Below are positions 1 to 11,846 of a DNA stretch of 64,000 nt, piece by piece; positions within the stretch are counted from its first letter, which is position 1, and each line of letters begins with the position of its first letter. Source of the stretch: Miscanthus floridulus (taxonomy: Eukaryota > Streptophyta > Magnoliopsida > Poales > Poaceae); assembly GCF_019320115.1 (NCBI RefSeq), contig NC_089587.1, positions 102,140,166-102,204,165 of the forward strand, given 5' to 3'. The position numbers were made by a program, and so were the translations under genes. Below the pieces are notes generated by a model. The model searched no databases. It saw nothing but the letters and a program-made list of their open reading frames with translations, and had not been told where the DNA came from.

Positions 1-76
1 GTGTCGGGCACTCAGCAAAGCCTTTGTCGAGTGTAAATTGGGCTTTGCCGAGTGCCCCTGGCACTCGGCAAAGCCA
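1..76. repeat. Fragment of a TE with CACTCGGCAAAG subterminal repeats
   Basis: The first 76 bases repeat the unit CACTCGGCAAAG / CTTTGCCGAGTGC in both orientations. Such short degenerate motifs in both orientations are typical of CACTA subterminal regions in panicoid grasses. No terminal CACTA motif is visible, and the element is cut by the window edge, so family and extent are uncertain. Confidence 0.45.
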
Positions 77-676
77 CTGAGTCCGGTAGTGACATGATCA
101 CTTGAGATCAACCTCTCCACACCGCCAAATCTTCAAGTGTATGGGGTATGTTCAGACTGAGAGGGGGCATGAGCGCACGGGGTGGGGGAGGGGATGTGTA
201 GGGGGCGCACTAATATATAGAGACGGTAAGGATAGTGGGTATACTACTAGCTACTAACAAAAACCACCATAAATAATTAATTACCTTATTCGGTTAATCC
301 CCTACCCAATTGAATTGGAGGGGGGTGAGGGGATTTTAAAAGCATATTTTAAAATCCCCTCAATCCCCTCGAAACCCCACTAGATCAAACAAGACCTAAA
401 GTATCCATGGCGATGCAAGTTAGTAGAATGCATGGATACTATACATGTTGGTTCATGCATGCTTAGACCTAGCACAAATACAAACTATATATAACATCAT
501 ACCAGATGCCCTCACCGACCTGCCATTGGGGAGGGTATACAATATAGATACATGCTTGTGTACGTCCAAATCCATATCATAATTATCTATTTCTCACCCT
601 TTCTAATCTTATCCATACCCATTGGATAATGAGGTTGTTCGTTTCACTGAAATTTGGCTTATGCTGATGCTTATGC
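77..676. other. Non-coding flank with a strong hairpin
   Basis: No gene is seen here. The stretch holds a perfect 15-bp inverted repeat, GAGGGGATTTTAAAA at 327-341 and its complement at 347-361, with a 5-bp loop, which looks like the core of a MITE. The last 40 bases resemble a hAT-type MITE motif of the kind (GCTGATAAGCC...GCTGAAAGTACTG) that is also seen at 28769-28888. The CACTA element starting at 677 seems to have landed in it, because related sequence (GCTGATTTCATTAGCTGAAA) resumes at 11752. Confidence 0.4.
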
Positions 677-1048
677 CACTACTACAACAATTTTAACCGA
701 GGCAGACAAAATAGATTAACCGAGGCGGGCAAACCGTCTGCCTCCGTCGAAAGGTCATGGTTAATCCGGCCACCTTGGTTAATCGAGGCGGGCACGTTAA
801 GACGCCTGCCTCCCCATTAATCCCCTTAACCGAGACGGGCGTCTTAAAATGCCCGCCTCCATTAATGTTCTCCAGAAAACAAAAAAAACCAAAAAAAACT
901 TGCAACTTTGGAGAATCGAACCCACAACCTAGCACTAAACACTACCACATCTCTACCACTGCGCTAAACACTCATTCATGTCTACATATAATATGCTATC
1001 CTTTTATATTAATATTTGGTAATCTTATATTGGATATTTTAGCTACTA

Positions 1049-1302
1049 AATGAACTCAAATGAAAAACTTTTAACTACAAAGTTTTAAATCTTGTGAAGT
1101 AATACAACTTTAGTATAGAATGTATCTTCATCAGAGATAGTTTAAAAAATTCAAAAAAATGAGTCTCAGAACATGTGAATTTCAAACACATATTTAAGAC
1201 TCTAGGTGACTTTAAATCAAAAACTTGTCAATATCAAACATGTAGATCAGGTCGGCCACTAGAACTATGGTATTAACTATGTGAACATTTGAGATCATTT
1301 AG
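1049..1302. repeat. Internal repeat units of the CACTA element (left)
   Basis: Diverged copies of a unit of about 170 bp carry the recognisable core CTTTTcAACTACAAAGTTgTA. Two further units lie at 11150-11450, on the far side of the inserted LTR elements. This shows that the two flanks were once continuous. Confidence 0.55.
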
Positions 1303-2461
1303 TGTGGGTATAAATTAACGCACATAGATAAATCCGTAAGCGCACGGATACCGCTATAGGTTTCATCTAGAAGTATTCCAAGTATCGTATCCATAGGGAA
1401 ACGTGTGAGATTAACTATGGTCTAACTTAACTAGGGGTAGCAACAAGGTTAGGATAAATAGGAGCGTAGAGAGGATAACTAAGGTTCTCTTGTTCTGACT
1501 TGGGTAAGCTATGTCTTCTACTATTCAACTGGGGACATTACTAGGGAAAGACACCAACAGAGGATGCTTTCCGTGGTAACCGGGTCCTACTTGGCCTACA
1601 AAGGGAGGTGGACTACAACGGATTCAACGAGGCTATAAGAATCACCCTCGTGAGCTACCATCGATCTAGAATGCAGGGTGCATCCATGATTAACCTAAGT
1701 CTAAGCACCACGCTTATACTTATAATTAATACTTTACTCCCCCTAGGAAGAGAATAAAGCACTCAAAAGAGTCGCAAACCTGATGAACAATATAAACAAT
1801 ATGCTTACTTGAATCAGAAGTTGATTACCAGAGAAATCTCAGAGACAAGCTCAGATAGAACTTAGATCCGCTAAGATACAAGCCGTAGAGAGAGCATCGA
1901 CAGACCAACACCTCCTCCAAACTCATCCCTCACTCTCTATCTCACTATTATTTACAAGATTAGATCCTATAGAGGACTAATCTTCTCTTGATAGCTGGCT
2001 CTAATCCTGATGAGGAGAATATGAATTAGAGTTTTAGGATGGCTCCAGGGAGGGGGGTACATGGCTGTATATATAGGGGGTAGCATCAATTCTGGACCCT
2101 TAGATCAAACCAACTTGAATAAATGGCGTAGAAGCAATCTAGGAGACGGTGGAGAACCGACATTTGAAGGAGGGGAGGCTGGCCGGCTCCACCTGGCAGC
2201 CACCTGCCCTCCGCTTCGGTGGTTTGCCTCCTAGAGTCTTCTAAAACCTTCTAGAGTTGTTTTCATCGCAGATAATTGCGATTAAATCTGACATTTGGGT
2301 CCACCTTGGTGGTTTTCTGAATAAACCCTCCTACAAACATAGATTTACCAAAACTCATAGAATTTATTAGTTTAAACCTCTAGACCTATGTTTGGTGATG
2401 GAATTAAATATAAATGCAAGTTATGTTGACGGTTTATAATTGGTGTTAGTGACCGTCAACA
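1303..2461 (-). repeat. 3' LTR of the gag-only element
   Basis: On the plus strand it begins TGTGGGTATAAATTAACG and ends GACCGTCAACA. It aligns along its whole length with 8602-9779. Because the element is on the minus strand, this is the downstream LTR. Confidence 0.85.
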
Positions 2462-5400
2462 AGCTTTCCTAAGCTTAACCTTTGCCTGTCCCTGAGCAAA
2501 GCTAAACTCAGTGATGGATCAAGAGTTGCTTCAATGCTTTCACACCTCAAAAGTACACATGCATTCAATAAAAAATTATCCTCCAGATTAGAATAAACTA
2601 ATCTGACTTTCAAACTTACCCATATTACCTTTAACCATGGGGCTTTTTAGCCTTCACTTGGATCTTGAACAATTGAAAAATAGAACGATCAAGTCAAGCA
2701 CTATGTCTCAAGTTCTTTGTTCAACCATTGTTCCAGAGTTTTTTAAGTTTTCAAAATAAAACTTAGAGATTCTATTGTATAACATTCTCAAGTCTCTCAA
2801 TATATGTGGTATTTGTGGGTCCTCACCAAGGCAATAAAAATGTTATGCCTTTTTCTCTTCCTACCAATAAGGCTTATGTGAAGCTCATAGGCAGGGAGAA
2901 AGCTATAGCATACTTGCAATACATATATTGTAAAGTCAAACCTCAGATCCAAAGAGAGTTAAGTCATACAATCAAATCAAGATGTGTATGTGTGTGGATA
3001 TATGTGGTGGCAAACCTAATTCTACTTTGCTCCTTGAAAATTTATCTCTCTTTTGAAACTTGAAAACACTTGCTAGAGAGCAGGGGCTATCTTATTCATA
3101 TCTTTTTTCAGGCAGGCATCTAAGTACCCATTGCTTAAATATCTCGGACACTTTTGTGTCCATTTTTTCTCAACTTTTTTTTCTTTCTCTTTTTTTATGA
3201 ATAACTTTTGCATAGCCCCATGTCTCTTTTCTGCAATAAAATTTTGAGATAGCAACAAGAACTTAGAGCATTTATTTGGTGGATGGAAAACCTAACAAAT
3301 ATGTTTTTGTGTTCACTCCCAGTGTAGGAGTAAATATTTTTGGGTGGATCTAGATGGAAGGCATGTTTCTACGCCTACCCCTAGTGTATGAGTAGTGCAT
3401 ATGTGGGTGGTGTGTATGTGATCTTGATTTTAAGAGCATGACAAATCTCTCATAAGGGTCAACAAAGCTTGACAAAACTCAATGCAAAAACAAGTAGCAT
3501 ATATGTAGAGTTTTTCTAGCCTAAATAACATGTATGGCTCTGGTGGGAATTCAAGCTTTGTCATACAGGAACTTATCATGTAGCATTTTTGTGTTTTTAA
3601 AAGATAAACCTCCAAAACTTTGGTGTCACTTGGAACAAGATAAAACAACAGCTCAGACCTTCTCATATCATATCCGTCAATTACCTAGACTTAGATCAAG
3701 CACATGCTGCCCATAGGTTTCAAGATTAGAGTAAATCTTTATATCAAAACAATCTTATCCAAAACTTGAGAGAATTCAAGGCTGAAAACTTGGTACTTGA
3801 AAGGAATTACAACAGAGCAACTATTCATCATTTCCCTTTAAGAGATTATTCTGAGTCCTCTTTATTTTATTCAGCTCTTAAAAACAAATTAAAGTAAACT
3901 AGACACACCTTTTGTTTTTAATTTTACTAGATCACACATTATTACTATAACTATATATATTTATTATAAAGATAACTTTTTTATTTATTCATCTTTATAA
4001 TACTAAAAACTAAAACAAAGGGGAAAGAATACTTACCTGGATACACGAGGATGTTTCTCCCCCAAGCTAGCTCTTTCGATGAGGGTTTGGTATTGTAAGT
4101 CCTTCGAACCGGACTTCTCCTTATGAAGTTCATTGATCAAGTACCTTGGTTTGCTCTGAAGATGAGAATTCTTGTGATGACGCCTCTAATAGTCATGTCA
4201 CCTTCTTCCACCAAACCCGCCTTGGTTTTGAGTTTGATTTTGGTTTGATAGGTTCAGAACCTTCACTTATAGAAATTGGGGAATTAACTAACTCCCCCAC
4301 ACTTTGCTTGAAGTGTATCCTGCTCATCAAGACAAGGTAGAGATTAAGTGCATGGGCTCTATTGGTGGAAAAAACACCAATAGAACCTAAAACTTTATTT
4401 ATTCTTCTCTAACCTTAGGCGCATGGAACAAAATGAATTTGATGTTATGTGTTGTGTTCAATTATATCATAGGTGATAAGATTAGAAGATTGAGCATGAA
4501 TGTAATATTTAAGTTCATTTGGCAGAAAAGATTAAGTTGTTTAACCTATGGAAGGATTGTCCATAAGGTATTAATATTTACATGATTATGACAATCATCT
4601 TCTAGAGATAAGGTGTGCACTTTTTAGTTCATTTGGTTAAGGCTATGAGATCAAGAAAGTAGTGCTAGGAACAAGCTTAAAGAACTAAACACGTTGAGTT
4701 AATCAGATTCGATCAAGTAAGTTATAACTCAAACATGTTTGTTTCTTATTTATGTGCCTACCATAATCAAGGAAAAACTTTTTTTAATTAATGACCATTT
4801 ACATTAGAATGTTACATTTGTCATCGGAGCATGATGACACCATGTGACGATGGGTAGATGACTCGTGATGATCCTTCCTTTTTGCTTTAAGTTTTCTTTT
4901 TTTGGCTAGCCTCGCATCTTGAGCTGTCCATGAGCTTCTTGTCTCCTAGATTACCCTCTTTCTTTCCCATCCTTTTGTCATACCATCTTTTTACTCTTCG
5001 ATCTTTGTCACTTTGTTAGACCTTCTGCCTCACTCGTTGTTTTATGCCTGCAAAGGATTAGCGGACAGCACATACCCGAAGGAATATACAATTTTGAAAC
5101 ATGGGTTGTTTGTCCAGAATTTTGTAGTTTCCCTCTATGCTAATGAAAAAATGGTGTTAGAATTATTCTAGCATAGTTTTTGTTTATCATGTTCTATATA
5201 AGCATGGTTTCAAGGAAAAGGTAACTTGCAGCTAAAGATAAAGTGAATGATCTTTGATACTTACAGTTCTTCCATCCATGATGAATTTCTTTGTGCAATG
5301 TTATTGGAGTTCATTGTGTGCCTTGCTTCATCCCTGATTTGAATTCACCTCATGACTTACCCAAATTGAATTGAGAGTTTCCTGCATGGGGTTAGTCCAA

Positions 5401-6079
5401 CAAAATATCTAGTGTTTACACAAATAATTTTTAGTTCAATAACCAAACTAGACTCCATATCTAATTTGATTAAGGGAGGCTATCTAACCCAAGCACCATG
5501 CTTAATTTAAATGCTTATGGAAGTATGATCAGTACTTCCAAACCAAAACTTACTAGCATAGAAAAAGAAAGCATGAAAGCATTATAGAGATTTATTCAAT
5601 TGGAGATCAAAGAAAATGGTTGTTATTGAGCATGACTTAAAGGTAGAGACTACCAAGATGAATTAGCAACATGGCATAAGATTTTTCAGAGAAGTTCATC
5701 CCCCACACTTGAATTTTGCAAGGCAAAATCAAGTTTGTATGGATGTGATTAATTGTTGCATGATGATTGGTTGGACATACCTTGCGTCGTTATCCTTCGT
5801 TCTTTTTGCTTCAAAGCTAGAATGGTTAGTGACAATAATACCTGAAAGAATATTTTCACAATTATATTTCTATGCTCATTTCACAAAGGCATTATAGCAA
5901 AAGGTGAAAACTCATATTATCTCCTGAAAGTGCTTGTTTTAGGATAGAAGCTTGTCCTTGGGAAACCTTTGAATCGTGCTAAGTTGGTGAGGTGATTTCC
6001 CCTCCAACACCAACCTTTGTGTACCTATCTCAAGATTCATGCCAACAAGATTTGCAATATTTATGATAAACATATACAT
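2462..6079 (-). other. Internal region of the gag-only element without recognisable pol
   Basis: This 3.6-kb AT-rich stretch lies downstream of gag on the coding strand, where a complete gypsy element would carry pol. I see only short unrelated open frames, and no YVDD, integrase zinc finger or RNase H motif in any frame. It is best read as non-coding spacer of a non-autonomous family. Confidence 0.6.
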
Positions 6080-7036
6080 CTACAACCACCCTTTTAAAAT
6101 TTTATGAACAAGAAGTATTAGGGGGTTGAAGATCTCGTGATTGGTAATGTTGGAGAGACCAATTGATTCAGGAAATTTCTCATACGAGCATAGATTTGAT
6201 GAGATGTTCATGAAATAGCTTCCATGCTTGTTGATGTCATCTTCCTTTCTAGGCTCTAAGGTTGTTTCTTCATTAATGTCTATAGGTGAAAACATTGTCT
6301 CCATCATTCCATGCCCATGACATTCATTGGTCATTTTATTGTCCAAGATTTCTCTTGGATTGATGACTCTTGGGGTTATCTTATCTAAGGCCTCCTCCAA
6401 AGTTGGATGAGTCATGTTTATTAAAGAGATTGATTTAAGCTTACCATTTGGATCTAAGCCAAGTTTGAATTCTACCCATAAGGCTTCATCCTTGTCTATC
6501 CATTCTTTAGCAATGGCATATGAGTTCTTGATACATTCCAACCATTGTCATTGCTCTTCTTGGTCATCCTTGTGGCCTTCATGACTTCTATACTTTGGTT
6601 GTCTTAGTAGATTTCTAGGGTCATCATGAGACTTAGGAGAAAGAGCATAAGAGGGATCATAGGGTTCAAGTATGGGTTGAGAGGTGGGTTCAGATAAGAC
6701 ATCTAATGTGGGCATAGAAGGAAAGAAGATAGAATTGGCTAAACGACTCAGCTCTCCTTCTATAGCATCACTTGACATGCCACCCTTGAGTTCCTCCCAA
6801 TGTCCTATATGGGAATAAGAACACTTTCTAAGAGATCCGTTCTTGAGAGTATTTGAATTATATTCACTCGAATGTCTCTTATGAGGCAGATAGTTTAAGT
6901 TTTTTCTCAAAATCAACATCGAAAAGATCATCCTTAATTTCAAATGGGATTTCTAAAGGTTGAATTTCTTCTTCTCTTGGAGGATTTTGAGGTATAGATG
7001 GTTCGGGATTGATAGCTAAACCATGGGATTGAAGTG

Positions 7037-7294
7037 TGTCACATCCGACCCAGTTTGGAATTTGGCCCATAGTGGCCCATGTGCATGTTAATGAGATATT
7101 ACGGAGAGTTTAGTCTCACCTTGGTTGTTAAAGGTGGGATAGACCAGCATATAAGGCTTCTAGAGTCCATCCCACCATCCCCGAGTTAATTCTTTTATGT
7201 GAAGCGAGGACGAAAGTGTTAGCGGGATGGTGGTAGGTGTGGTTCGCTCAACGTGTAGAGTGGATCTGAGCCATTTGGACTCTAGGGCGTTACA
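7037..7294 (+). repeat. 5' LTR of the TRIM
   Basis: This is the 258-bp left terminal repeat. It starts TGTCACATCCGACC and ends two bases before the primer-binding site. Confidence 0.9.
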
Positions 7295-7296
7295 AA

Positions 7297-7310
7297 TGGT
7301 ATCAGAGCTG
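7297..7310 (+). other. tRNA primer-binding site of the TRIM
   Basis: TGGTATCAGAGCTG lies two bases after the 5' LTR. This is the usual plant retroelement site for priming by initiator tRNA-Met. Confidence 0.85.
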
Positions 7311-7517
7311 ACCTTCATGGCCACGGGCACATGTGTGTCAAGGGTGCGGACATGGGGTTCATTGCGCGTGTAGGCCCTACCAGGTGCACGACATGGCTCA
7401 TGTGCCAGCACCGAACACATGGTCATGTGTGCTAAGAGGGAACGTTCTTGGTCATCGTTTGTCTGATTGTGGGTGTGTTGGGCCAACGAGGACGTCGGTG
7501 CATTTGAGGGGGGTGTA

Positions 7518-7775
7518 TGTCACATCCGGCCTAGTTTGGAATTTGGCCTGTAGTGGGCCATGTGCATGTTAATGAGATATTACAGAGAGTTTAGTCCCAC
7601 CTTGTTTGTTAAAGGTGAGATAGACCAACATATAAGGCTTCTAGAGTCCATCCCACCATCCCTGAGTTAATTCTTTTATGCGAAGCGAGGACGAAAGTGT
7701 AAACAGGATGGTGGTAGGTGTGGTTCGCTCAGCGTGCAGAATGGATCTGAGCCATTGGGACTCTAGGGCGTTGCA
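7518..7775 (+). repeat. 3' LTR of the TRIM
   Basis: This is the 258-bp right terminal repeat, directly preceded by the polypurine tract GAGGGGGGTGTA (7506-7517). Confidence 0.9.
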
Positions 7776-8576
7776 AAGTGTTTGTGATTTGGCTATCAAA
7801 ACTTCCTCTTCCTGATCAGGAGATGATTCCTTCTCTTCCTTGGGGAGTTCATTATTAATGCTAGTATAGGCAATCTTTCCACTAATTCTATCAAGCATAG
7901 ACCTTGCTTCACTAGCAGACAAATGAAGAAAAGCTCCTCTAGAGACTTGATCAAGGGATTGCACTAAATCCTCACTAAGACCCATATAAAAATGTTGAAG
8001 AAGTACCGGGTCTTGAATGGCAAGGTTTGGGCCAGTGATGATGAGGTCATTAAAATGATCCCATGATGTGGTAAGAGATTCTTCTTCTAATTGTCTAAAA
8101 TTTAGAACCTCTTTTTGAAGGCTAACCACTTTATTGATGGAAAAGAAACATAAACAAAATTTAGAGCATGACGTTTCCCAATCTCCTTGCATACTTCCTA
8201 TGGTTTGACTATACCATTGTTTAGCTCTTCCCATCAAAGAGAATGGAAACAACTTACATATTAAGGTTTTGTCAGACATGCCAGTGATACACAAGCTTGC
8301 ACAGGTCTATGCAAACTCCCATTGGTGTGAGTATGGGTTTTCATTGCCTTCTCCAAAAAAGGATCGTTCCTGAATCATTTTTATAAAATACGGGTGCAAC
8401 TCATAGCCAGGTGTTAGGATAGGCTCTAAAGATTTTAGTGGCTCTAGGCGCGCACTCGTAGGAGCAATGTATTGATAGATAGGAGTGGAATTCATAGTAA
8501 AAGGGAAAGAATAAATTAAAAGAAAAGATAAAAGATATAAAGTTAAGCTCAGTTCGTAGTCAATTCAGCAATCGTT

Positions 8577-8594
8577 TCTCCGGTAATGGTGCTA
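8577..8594 (-). other. Decayed primer-binding site of the gag-only element
   Basis: Read on the minus strand this is TAGCACCATTACCGGAGA, a few bases inside the 5' LTR. It resembles the Athila-type site TGGCGCCGTTGCCGGGGA, with most differences being CpG-to-TpG or CpG-to-CpA changes, as expected from decay of methylated cytosines. The lineage call is inference. Confidence 0.5.
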
Positions 8595-8601
8595 GAAAGC
8601 T

Positions 8602-9779
8602 TGTTGGTATAAATTAACGCACACAGATAAATCAACAAGCGCACAGATACCGCTGTAGCTTCACCTAGAAGTATTCCAAGTATAGTATCCATAGGGAAAT
8701 GTATGAGATTAACTATGGTCTAACTTAACTAGTGGTAGCAACAAGGTTAGGATAAATAGGAGCATAGAGAGGATAACTAAGGTTCTCTTGTTCTGACTTG
8801 GGTAAGCTATGTCTTCTACTATTCAACTAGAGACATTACTAGGAAAAGACACCAGTAGAGGATGCTTTTCGTAGTTACCGGGTCCTACATGACCTACAAA
8901 TGGGAGATGGACTATAAAGGATTAAACGAGGCTATAAGAGTCATCCTCATGAGCTACCACCGATCTGGAATGCAGAGTGCATCCATGATTAACCTAAGTC
9001 TAAGCACCACGCTTACACTTACGATTAATACTTTACTCCCCCTAGGAAGAGAATAAAGCACTCAAAAGAGTCGCAAACCTGTTGAACAATATAAACAAGA
9101 TGCTTACTTGAATCAGAAGTTGATTACCAGAGAAATCTTAGAGGCAAGCTTAGATAGAACTTGGATCCGCTAAGGTACAAGCCATAGAGAGAGCACCGAT
9201 AGGCTAGCACCTCCTCCAAATTCATCCCTTACTCTCTATCTCACTATTATTTACAAGACTAGATCCTATGGAGGACTAATCTTCTCTTGATAGCTGGCTC
9301 TGATCCTAACGAGAAGAATATGAATTAGGGTTTCAAGATGGCTCCATGGAGGGGGGGTACATGGTTGTATATATAGGGGGTAGCATCAATTCTGGACCAT
9401 CGGATCAAACCAACTTGAATAAATGATGTAGATGCAATCTAGGAGGCGGTGAAGAACCGACATTTGAAGGAAGAGCTGATAGGTGGGGCCCATAGACCGG
9501 CCAGCCCCACTTGGTAGCCACTTGCCCTTCGCTTTGGTGGTTTGCCTTTTGGAGTCTTCTGGAACCTTCTGGAGTTGTTTTCATCGTGGATAATTGCGAT
9601 TAAATCTGATATTTGGGTCCACCTTGATGGTTTTATGAATAAACCCTCCTACAAACATAGATTCACCAAAACTCATGGAATTTATTAGTTTAAACCCCTA
9701 GACCTATGTTTGGTGATGGAATTAAATAGAAATGTAGGTTATGTTGACAGTTTATAATTGGTGTTTGTGACCGTCAACA
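8602..9779 (-). repeat. 5' LTR of the gag-only element
   Basis: On the plus strand it begins TGTTGGTATAAATTAACGC and ends GACCGTCAACA. It lies upstream of gag on the minus strand and therefore would carry the promoter. Confidence 0.85.
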
Positions 9780-9835
9780 TGTAGGAATACAAAATTATAA
9801 ATTTCAAAATCTATAACCTTTCGAACACATATTTA

Positions 9836-11149
9836 TGTAAGTGCAATCAAGCTATAATCATGAGTTTTTGTGATAATGACCACACAATTAGAAGACTAAT
9901 GAGATTTGTCGAGTTGACAAGCAGGTGATACACAAAAGAGGATGTAACATGAAATGGTGAACCCCTCAATTACATTTGATCACGGCGATGGACTCAAAAG
10001 TGTTTTATTATTTCATATTTTGAATTTGGGTATAGGGAAAGCCATACTACAAAGAGGGATTTAATGCACAAGCTACTATATGCAACCAAGTGCTCAACTT
10101 TACCCAAAGCATCCTCAAAACTTCAGCCAAGACAGCAAGCTACATTCTTTCCAATCATTTGCTGTCTAGCTGGTGCAGCAGTGCCGCACCCAGAGAGAGG
10201 CACTGCCGTAGAGATGCACTGTCGTAGAGCAGCATTGTCATAGTTGAGCCATGGCACTGCCGTGACTTAACTGACCATTGCGGGTTGGGGAGGTATTTAT
10301 ACCTCTCCCTCATCTTCCCAATGACTCTCTTCTTGGTTCTCTAGACATTCAGACTGATGCCAATCTGTTTTGTGCTCACTCTCTCTCTTCTTCATTGGTG
10401 ACCTTGAGCTTCCAAGCATTCCACTGAGATTTCTCATCCAATCCTTGAGAGAAAAAGGTTCCAAACTCGATTAGAGAGCAGATCCTCTTATTCCCCAACT
10501 CTAAGAGCACTTGGTTCATGTCTTAGCCGGTGGATTGTGTTTGTTACTCTTGTAGCTTGCTCATAACTGGCTAGAGCATCACCCGTGGAGCTTGCCAACT
10601 TATGTGTGGTAGCCCCAGGAGGTTTGTAACCATCTCTTGCAGCTAGTGGAATCACCCCTCATATCAAGTGTTAATTCTCTTGACTTGAGAACGAGAAAGG
10701 ATTGTAAAGCCCTAAGCCTTAGTGGCTAGCCTCAACAACATGTACTTAGGCAAGTCTTGGTGGCAAGCTGAACCATGGGATAAATACTTGTGTCACTCGT
10801 GCTTGATTTACTTTACTTGTTATTCATATTATTGTTGAGGTGATTTTTAGGGTTTGGTGTCGATCTACTTGTATGTACTTCTCCTACCACTTCTAGTTGT
10901 CGATCTGTGATCTACTACATCCCAGGAAGCTAAGGAATTTTACCGATCTAAATTTCCCTTGTTGGATTTTGAACTGCTTCACAAACTTGTCTCCAAGGGC
11001 AGTAGTGCTGCTTTAGGCTGTGGCAGTGCCGTAGAGCAGTAGTGCCGTAGGTCCAGAGCGGCAGTGCCGCAAGCCAAATTTAACGATTTGCCTAAGTTTG
11101 TTTTAAATAGGCCTATTTACCCTCCTCTAGACTAACCAGAGATCCTACA
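9836..11149 (+). mobile_element. Solo LTR of a Sirevirus-like copia family
   Basis: The segment begins TGTAAGTGCAATCAAGC and ends AGAGATCCTACA. It matches the LTRs of the Sirevirus at 12904-25152 along its length, including GCGGCAGTGCCGCAC-type repeats. No second LTR or coding region follows, so it is a solo LTR left by recombination. Flanks ATTTA (9831-9835) and ATTTG (11150-11154) agree at four of five bases. It lies inside the CACTA element, 56 bp from the gag-only retrotransposon. Confidence 0.8.
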
Positions 11150-11450
11150 ATTTGGGACTCTAAACATCTTCAAATTAAAAGCTTTTCAACTACAAAGTTG
11201 TAGATTAGATTGAGAACTATATCTTTTGTATAGACTATGTGAACATTCGAGATCGTTTGATAATTTTAAATTTTAAATTTCAAATTTCAAAATTTGTGCA
11301 CTTACAATAATATTTTGGGACCCTAAACAGGTCCAAATCAAAAACTTTTCAACTACAAAGTTGTAGTTCTCGTCGAGAGCTATAATTTTGATATAAAGTC
11401 TATCTTCATCCGAGTTCATATAAAAATGTTATGAATTATTTTTTGTTGCA
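11150..11450. repeat. Internal repeat units of the CACTA element (right)
   Basis: Two diverged units of about 170 bp share the core CTTTTCAACTACAAAGTTGTA, as on the left side at 1049-1302. No coding potential is seen. Confidence 0.5.
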
Positions 11451-11846
11451 ATCATTAAAAGAGGCGGACATATTAAGACGTCTGCCTCCATAAATTAATT
11501 TACGGAGGCATTTTCCTTAAGCGCCTACCTCGGTTAATATCTATTAATCGAGTCGGTTGCATTATAATGCCCACCTCGGTTAATCAATATTAACTGAGGC
11601 GGTTGCGCTAGGTTGCCCGCCTCCGTTATTCATTAACTGAGGCGGTTGCTGGGCCGGCTGCCGGCCACTGAATAACAGAGGCGGGCAACCGGGCCAATCG
11701 CCTCCAAGGCCATTTTCCAAATGCCTTGGTTAAGTTTTTGTGTTGTAGTGTGCTGATTTCATTAGCTGAAAAGTACTGTAGAAGTAGTGCTGCAAAATAG
11801 GGTGAATCATCAATCTTACCCATACTCATTGCTTTGAGTTGAACTA

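Larger units (their letters stand above)
7037..7775 (+). mobile_element. TRIM (miniature LTR retrotransposon)
   Basis: Two 258-bp direct repeats (7037-7294 and 7518-7775) begin TGTCACATCCG and end with gCGTTaCA/gCGTTgCA. By eye they differ at about 20 positions (about 92% identical). The left repeat is followed by the primer-binding site TGGTATCAGAGCTG, matching initiator-methionine tRNA primers. The right repeat is preceded by the purine-rich tract GAGGGGGGTGTA. A perfect 5-bp TSD, AAGTG, sits at 7032-7036 and 7776-7780. The internal part is only 223 bp and codes for no retroelement protein. It lies in opposite orientation inside the gag gene of its host element. Confidence 0.93.
6080..8495 (-). 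pseudogene. Gag polyprotein of the non-autonomous gypsy element, broken
   Basis: The gag start region reads MNSTPIYQYIAP at 8495. The retrotransposon gag core follows, with the segments LFPFSLMGRAKQWY, SFRQ-like NFRQLEEESL and FYMGLSEDL (about 8290-7950). Gag forms the capsid-like particle that packages element RNA. The frame has an in-frame TAG at 8307, a TRIM insertion at 7037-7775, a shift of frame near 6880-6940 and a TGA near 6545. The frame on either side of the TRIM is in phase if the insert and one 5-bp TSD (744 nt) are discounted. The C-terminal part (6080-6541) is unlike known domains. It cannot make a full protein as it stands. Confidence 0.75.
1303..9779 (-). mobile_element. Gag-only gypsy-type LTR retrotransposon
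   Basis: Two direct repeats of about 1.16-1.18 kb (1303-2461 and 8602-9779) end in TG...CA, which marks them as LTRs. The gag gene and a primer-binding-like site next to the right LTR show that the element is transcribed on the minus strand. Flanks TTTAG (1298-1302) and TGTAG (9780-9784) agree at four of five positions, consistent with a decayed TSD. No protease, reverse transcriptase or integrase is recognised, so it is a non-autonomous (TR-GAG or LARD-like) element. The LTRs look several percent diverged by eye, so it is old. Athila-like affinity is inferred only from the primer-binding site. Confidence 0.85.
677..11750. mobile_element. Non-autonomous CACTA element with nested insertions
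   Basis: The element starts CACTACTACAACAATTTTAA and ends GTTTTTGTGTTGTAGTG-type sequence, giving imperfect terminal inverted repeats beginning CACTAC. The 3-bp TSD TGC lies at 674-676 and 11751-11753. Both ends carry subterminal repeats of the type TTAACCGAGGCGGGC in both orientations (about 690-870 and 11460-11730). Its own sequence is only about 1.3 kb (677-1302, 9780-9835, 11150-11750), and the rest is later insertions. No transposase is present, so it would have depended on a partner element. This is a DNA transposon of the CACTA (En/Spm) superfamily. Confidence 0.9.

Noticed and set aside
7333..7572. 79-codon frame within the TRIM
   Set aside because: It crosses the internal region and an LTR, has no known domain, and TRIMs code for no protein.
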